From contig QMQE01000102.1 of the NCBI GenBank assembly GCA_003650445.1, forward strand, positions 1-9,091: DNA of 9,091 nucleotides, written 5' to 3'. Source of the DNA: Acidobacteriota bacterium. GTDB taxonomy: Bacteria; Acidobacteriota; Holophagae; Thermotomaculales; Thermotomaculaceae. Below are positions 6,144-9,091 of this stretch, in pieces. The first letter of the stretch is position 1, and the number at the start of each line of letters is the position of its first letter. The notes beneath the pieces were generated by a model. The model worked only from the letters and a program-made list of their open reading frames with translations. It had not been told where the DNA came from and ran no database searches. Made by a program: the position numbers and the translations under genes.

Positions 6144-6754
6144 TGCACCTGTATCTCATCCGCCACGGCGAGACCCTGCCCAACCGGCGCAGGGAGTTCC
6201 AGGGAACCGGTAATTTCCCCCTTACAAATATTGGCCTGGCCCAGGCAGAGAAAATTGCAGCCTATTTTGTGGATATTGATATCCATGCCATTTATGTCAG
6301 CCCCATGGACCGGGCTATGCAGACGGCTGCCCCCATTGTTCAACTGAAACAATTATCTCCGGTTCCGGTGCCGCAGTTCCATGAGGTGGATTGCGGGCGC
6401 TGGGAGGGGGTTTCTTTTTTCGATATTCTGGAGAATGAGGGGAAGCTGCTTCGAAGCTGGCTGACAGACGGAAAGACCCCTTCGCCGGGGGGTGAGTCCT
6501 TAGGCGATGTGTACCGCAGGGTGGGGCCGCCGTTGAAGGAAATCGTTGACCGCCACCGTCATTCATCGGATAATGTGGCGATTGTGGCACACGGAGCGGT
6601 GAACCGGGCACTGATCTGCCGGCTTCTCGGGCTGTCCCCTGACCGGGCATTCTGTTTTGAGCAGGAGAACGCCTGCATCAGCCGATTTGTTCTGGATGAG
6701 CCTTTCCCCCCGAAGCTTACGATGCTGAACAGTACCATACACCTTGGAGGTTGA
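6143..6754 (+). CDS. Histidine phosphatase family protein (phosphoglycerate mutase-like)
   Basis: The start is the ATG at 6143, whose first base is the last base of the cutA stop (TAATG); the reading frame extends upstream but the family begins with MHLYLIRHGET. The 203-residue protein has the RHG motif (7-9) with H8 as the phosphorylated residue, GTGNFPLTNIGLAQA (21-35), R57 in SPMDRAMQT, an acidic HEVDCGRWEG (80-89) that supplies the proton donor, PGGES (115-119) and VAHGAVNR (148-155) with the second catalytic His. The end (LNSTIHL) is common in CobC/GpmB-type members. The likely activity is phosphomonoester hydrolysis; the substrate (alpha-ribazole phosphate, a sugar phosphate or other) cannot be assigned. 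There are no cobalamin genes nearby to support CobC. The ribosome site is weak, so translation probably depends on coupling to cutA. Confidence 0.9.
   Translation: MHLYLIRHGETLPNRRREFQGTGNFPLTNIGLAQAEKIAAYFVDIDIHAIYVSPMDRAMQTAAPIVQLKQLSPVPVPQFHEVDCGRWEGVSFFDILENEGKLLRSWLTDGKTPSPGGESLGDVYRRVGPPLKEIVDRHRHSSDNVAIVAHGAVNRALICRLLGLSPDRAFCFEQENACISRFVLDEPFPPKLTMLNSTIHLGG
6746..6750 (+). promoter_or_regulatory. Ribosome binding site of argS, decides the start
   Basis: GGAGG in the last codons of the phosphatase gene, five bases before the ATG at 6756. It excludes the slightly earlier TTG at 6744 as the start. Confidence 0.75.
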
Positions 6755-6755
6755 C

Positions 6756-8474
6756 ATGCAAGCCATTAAAGATAATATTTCCCGGAGGGTGATGGATTTT
6801 CTTGTAAAAAAGGGAATTCCTGCCGATTCGATTGCAAAAGAAAACCTGTTTAAACGACCTGAAAAGGATGGATTTGGCGACCTTGCGTTGCCTTGTTTCC
6901 CCTATGCCCGCCAGTTGAGGCAGGCACCGGCTCAGATTGCAGCTTTGATGAAGGATGACCTCGGAGACCTCCCCGGCGTGGAACAGGTGGTTGTGGTGGG
7001 TGGTTATCTTAACTTTCATCTGGACAAGGCGGAGGTGTTCCGGGCCTTGTACAAAAAACTGAAGGTGAACCCGGATCGCATCCTCGAATGGACCGCTCTT
7101 AAGGGGCAGAAGGTTCTGGTGGAATTTTCTTCTCCCAATATTGCCAAACCGTTCAGTATTGGCCACTTGAGAAGTACGGTAATTGGGAATTTCCTTCAGA
7201 ACCTTTTCCGGTCTATGGGGGCGACGGTAACAGCTGTCAATCACATCGGAGACTGGGGAACACAGTTCGGGAAGCTGATTGTCGCGTTTGAAAAGTGGGG
7301 TGACCGGGACGAACTGGCCGGTAATCCGGTTCGCCATCTCTTTGACCTTTATGTTCGTTTCCACAGGGAGGCGGAAACAAATTCTCAACTGGAAGCGGAT
7401 GCCAGGGCCGCATTCAAGCGGCTGGAGGATGGCAGCAAAGCTGAGAATGAGCTGTGGACAACTTTTCGGGAATTCTCATTGAAGGAATTCAACCGAATCT
7501 ACAACCGGCTCAATGTCCGTTTTGACAAGGTTCTCGGAGAGGCCTTCTATCGGGACAAGCTCCAGCCGGTTATTGAAACACTGAAAGGGAAAGAGCTCCT
7601 TTCCATCAGTGAAAATGCGGTGATTGTCCGTCTTGATGACTATGATATGCCGCCTTGCCTGATTCAGAAGTCAGACGGGGCATCACTCTATGCCACAAGG
7701 GATATTGCTGCCGCCCTGTATCGCCATGAAACTTTCGGTTTTGACGAAGCATTTTATGTTGTGGGAGCGGAGCAGGCGCTCCATTTCCGACAGTTCTTCA
7801 AAGTTCTGGAACTGGCCGGTTTTGACTGGGCGAAGCGGATGTATCACATTCCCTTTGGCCTTTACCGCTTTCAGGAAGGAAAGATGTCCACAAGAAAGGG
7901 AAAGGTAATTTTTCTGGAAGAGGTGCTGGATGAAGCGGTCAAACGGATTCGAACAGTAATGGAAGAAAAAAATCCGGATATCCCGAATGACGAACGGGCA
8001 AAGATTGCAGAAATTCTCGGAACCAGTGCAATTATCTTCAATGATTTGAAGAATGATAGAGTTAAGGATATTAAGTTTTCCTGGGATGAAGCACTGAGTA
8101 TGGAGGGGGACTCCGGCCCGTATATTGCGTATTCTTATGTCCGCTGCCGGGGAATCCTGGAGAAATCCGGGGAACTGCCCCCGGTGGATCCGGGCCATGT
8201 CTCCATTGAGCACCCGGATGAAGCGGCTCTTATACAGAAATTGTCCCAGGCAACGGACACGCTCCTCCTTTGTGCGAAGCACAGGAAAAGCCATTTTCTG
8301 GCCCAGTATCTGCTGGACCTGACCCGAACCTTTCACGGCTTTTATCACAACTGCCGGGTTATCGGAGAAGACAGTGAACGGTCTGCTTTTCGCCTGGCAT
8401 TGGTGGAATTAACCTCTGCCACGCTGAAGGCAGGTGCCGGACTCATGGGAATGCGGTTGCCGGAGAGAATGTAA
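6756..8474 (+). CDS. argS: Arginyl-tRNA synthetase
   Basis: A 572-residue class I synthetase that charges tRNA-Arg with arginine in the cytoplasm. The N-terminal tRNA D-loop domain (about 1-95) includes FGDLALPCF (40-48) and VGGYLNFHL (81-89). The catalytic core opens with VEFSSPNIAKPFSIGHLRST (122-141); E123 and N128 have the spacing of arginine-binding residues in yeast ArgRS, as do Y312 and D316 in LYATRDIAAA. GDWGTQFG (165-172) is typical. The signature HIGH reads SIGH (134-137), and KMSKS reads KMSTRKG (376-382). The helical anticodon-binding domain (about 450-572) contains GPYIAYSYVR (454-463) and ends GMRLPERM, the usual C-terminus. The sequence looks closer to the lactic-acid-bacteria and yeast type than to B. 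subtilis, judged from memory of these families. One base separates it from the upstream gene and none from the next. Confidence 0.97.
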   Translation: MQAIKDNISRRVMDFLVKKGIPADSIAKENLFKRPEKDGFGDLALPCFPYARQLRQAPAQIAALMKDDLGDLPGVEQVVVVGGYLNFHLDKAEVFRALYKKLKVNPDRILEWTALKGQKVLVEFSSPNIAKPFSIGHLRSTVIGNFLQNLFRSMGATVTAVNHIGDWGTQFGKLIVAFEKWGDRDELAGNPVRHLFDLYVRFHREAETNSQLEADARAAFKRLEDGSKAENELWTTFREFSLKEFNRIYNRLNVRFDKVLGEAFYRDKLQPVIETLKGKELLSISENAVIVRLDDYDMPPCLIQKSDGASLYATRDIAAALYRHETFGFDEAFYVVGAEQALHFRQFFKVLELAGFDWAKRMYHIPFGLYRFQEGKMSTRKGKVIFLEEVLDEAVKRIRTVMEEKNPDIPNDERAKIAEILGTSAIIFNDLKNDRVKDIKFSWDEALSMEGDSGPYIAYSYVRCRGILEKSGELPPVDPGHVSIEHPDEAALIQKLSQATDTLLLCAKHRKSHFLAQYLLDLTRTFHGFYHNCRVIGEDSERSAFRLALVELTSATLKAGAGLMGMRLPERM

Positions 8475-9091
8475 ATGGCGGACCGGAAAGGTTCTGTTGG
8501 AATTATTCTGAACCCCGCTGCCGGCAGGGGAAAGGCTGTTCAGTTTCGCGACAGACTGGAAAAAATTGCATTGGAATCCGGAACTTCCTTCCTGTGGCGG
8601 GAAAGTGAGGCTCCGGCCCATGCCACAACCCTTGCAAAAGAGATGATGAAAGAGGGGTACAGAACGATTGTCGGCTGCGGGGGAGACGGTACTATCAATG
8701 AAATCGGTTCGGCACTTGCGGGGCATTCTGAGGTAAATTTCGGCATTGTCCCCCTCGGCATGGGTAATGATTTTATTCGAAGTGCCGGGATACCGAGGGA
8801 TCCGGAAGCCGCTTTTCGCCTGATTCTCTCGGGAAATTACAGCGTGATTCACAGTGACTGCGGAAAGGTGGATGGGCATTATTTTTTTAATAATCTCGGT
8901 ATCGGGTTCGACGGTGCAGTGGTGGTGACGGCTCAGAAAGTGAACCATATGAAAAACCCGTATTACGCCGGTGTTGCCCGGCATTTGCTGACCTACAGGA
9001 CTTTCGCCGCACATATCCGTTCTGACAAGAAGGCGCGGATGTCGGAGCCCATTTTCATGTTTGTGGCGTCCATTGGAAAGGCCTACGGCGG
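8475..9091 (+). CDS. Diacylglycerol kinase/lipid kinase family protein, N-terminal part
   Basis: The ATG directly follows the argS stop (TAAATG), with GGAGAG about nine bases upstream. The frame is open to the window end, giving 205 complete codons; the family is usually about 290-310 residues, so roughly a third is missing. The DAGK catalytic domain is clear: IILNPAAGRGKA (10-21), GCGGDGTINEIGSAL (67-81) with the nucleotide-binding GGDGT (69-73), IVPLGMGNDFIRSAGIP (91-107) and NNLGIGFDGAVV (139-150). Members phosphorylate diacylglycerol or related lipids at the membrane, using ATP; DgkB, YegS and BmrU belong here. Substrate cannot be assigned. It shares transcription and probably translation coupling with argS. 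Confidence 0.92.
   Translation, partial: MADRKGSVGIILNPAAGRGKAVQFRDRLEKIALESGTSFLWRESEAPAHATTLAKEMMKEGYRTIVGCGGDGTINEIGSALAGHSEVNFGIVPLGMGNDFIRSAGIPRDPEAAFRLILSGNYSVIHSDCGKVDGHYFFNNLGIGFDGAVVVTAQKVNHMKNPYYAGVARHLLTYRTFAAHIRSDKKARMSEPIFMFVASIGKAYG

Noticed and set aside
6717..8348. Two frames of over 220 codons on the - strand inside argS
   Set aside because: Both are antisense to clear ArgRS motifs and look like no protein family.
8409..9014. 201-codon frame on the - strand near the window end
   Set aside because: Lies opposite the argS end and the lipid kinase, whose GGDGT and PLGMGND motifs show the + strand is coding.

Overview
The window looks like a stretch of chromosome from a mid-GC bacterium, probably Gram-negative. 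A glycosyltransferase family 9 (heptosyltransferase-like) gene points to an LPS-type outer membrane, and an ETF/acyl-CoA dehydrogenase operon points to fatty-acid or acyl-CoA oxidation or reduction. No gene fixes the phylum. The candidate promoters resemble ordinary sigma-70 boxes. No mobile element, CRISPR array, tRNA or rRNA was seen.

Layout, left to right. (1) Bases 1-261, + strand: the C-terminal end of a short-chain dehydrogenase/reductase. (2) 262-387: a convergent gap holding one partial copy of a dispersed repeat and a weak hairpin. (3) 388-1473, - strand: a GT9 glycosyltransferase. (4) 1474-1625: a gap with a 13-bp hairpin that probably ends the next operon. (5) 1626-5172, - strand: a tight operon transcribed etfB, etfA, acyl-CoA dehydrogenase, each junction a 4-base ATGA overlap. 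(6) 5173-5807: a 635-base divergent intergenic region with a candidate etfB promoter, two near-identical 63-base repeats 111 bases apart, and a candidate cutA promoter. (7) 5808-9091, + strand: cutA, a histidine phosphatase, argS and a diacylglycerol-kinase-family gene cut by the window end. In this last operon the genes overlap by one base, are one base apart, or abut exactly.

The left operon forms one functional unit: the dehydrogenase exchanges electrons with the FAD-containing EtfAB heterodimer. The right operon mixes housekeeping functions (tRNA charging, phosphatase, lipid kinase, CutA) that share expression rather than an obvious pathway. I do not see a new multi-gene system. The least explained material is the intergenic repeat family. 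Smaller points concern residues: a Ser in place of the first His of the ArgRS HIGH motif, a cysteine-free CutA, a Gly-Gly-Ala-Gly segment in EtfA, and a four-cysteine cluster in the GT9 protein.
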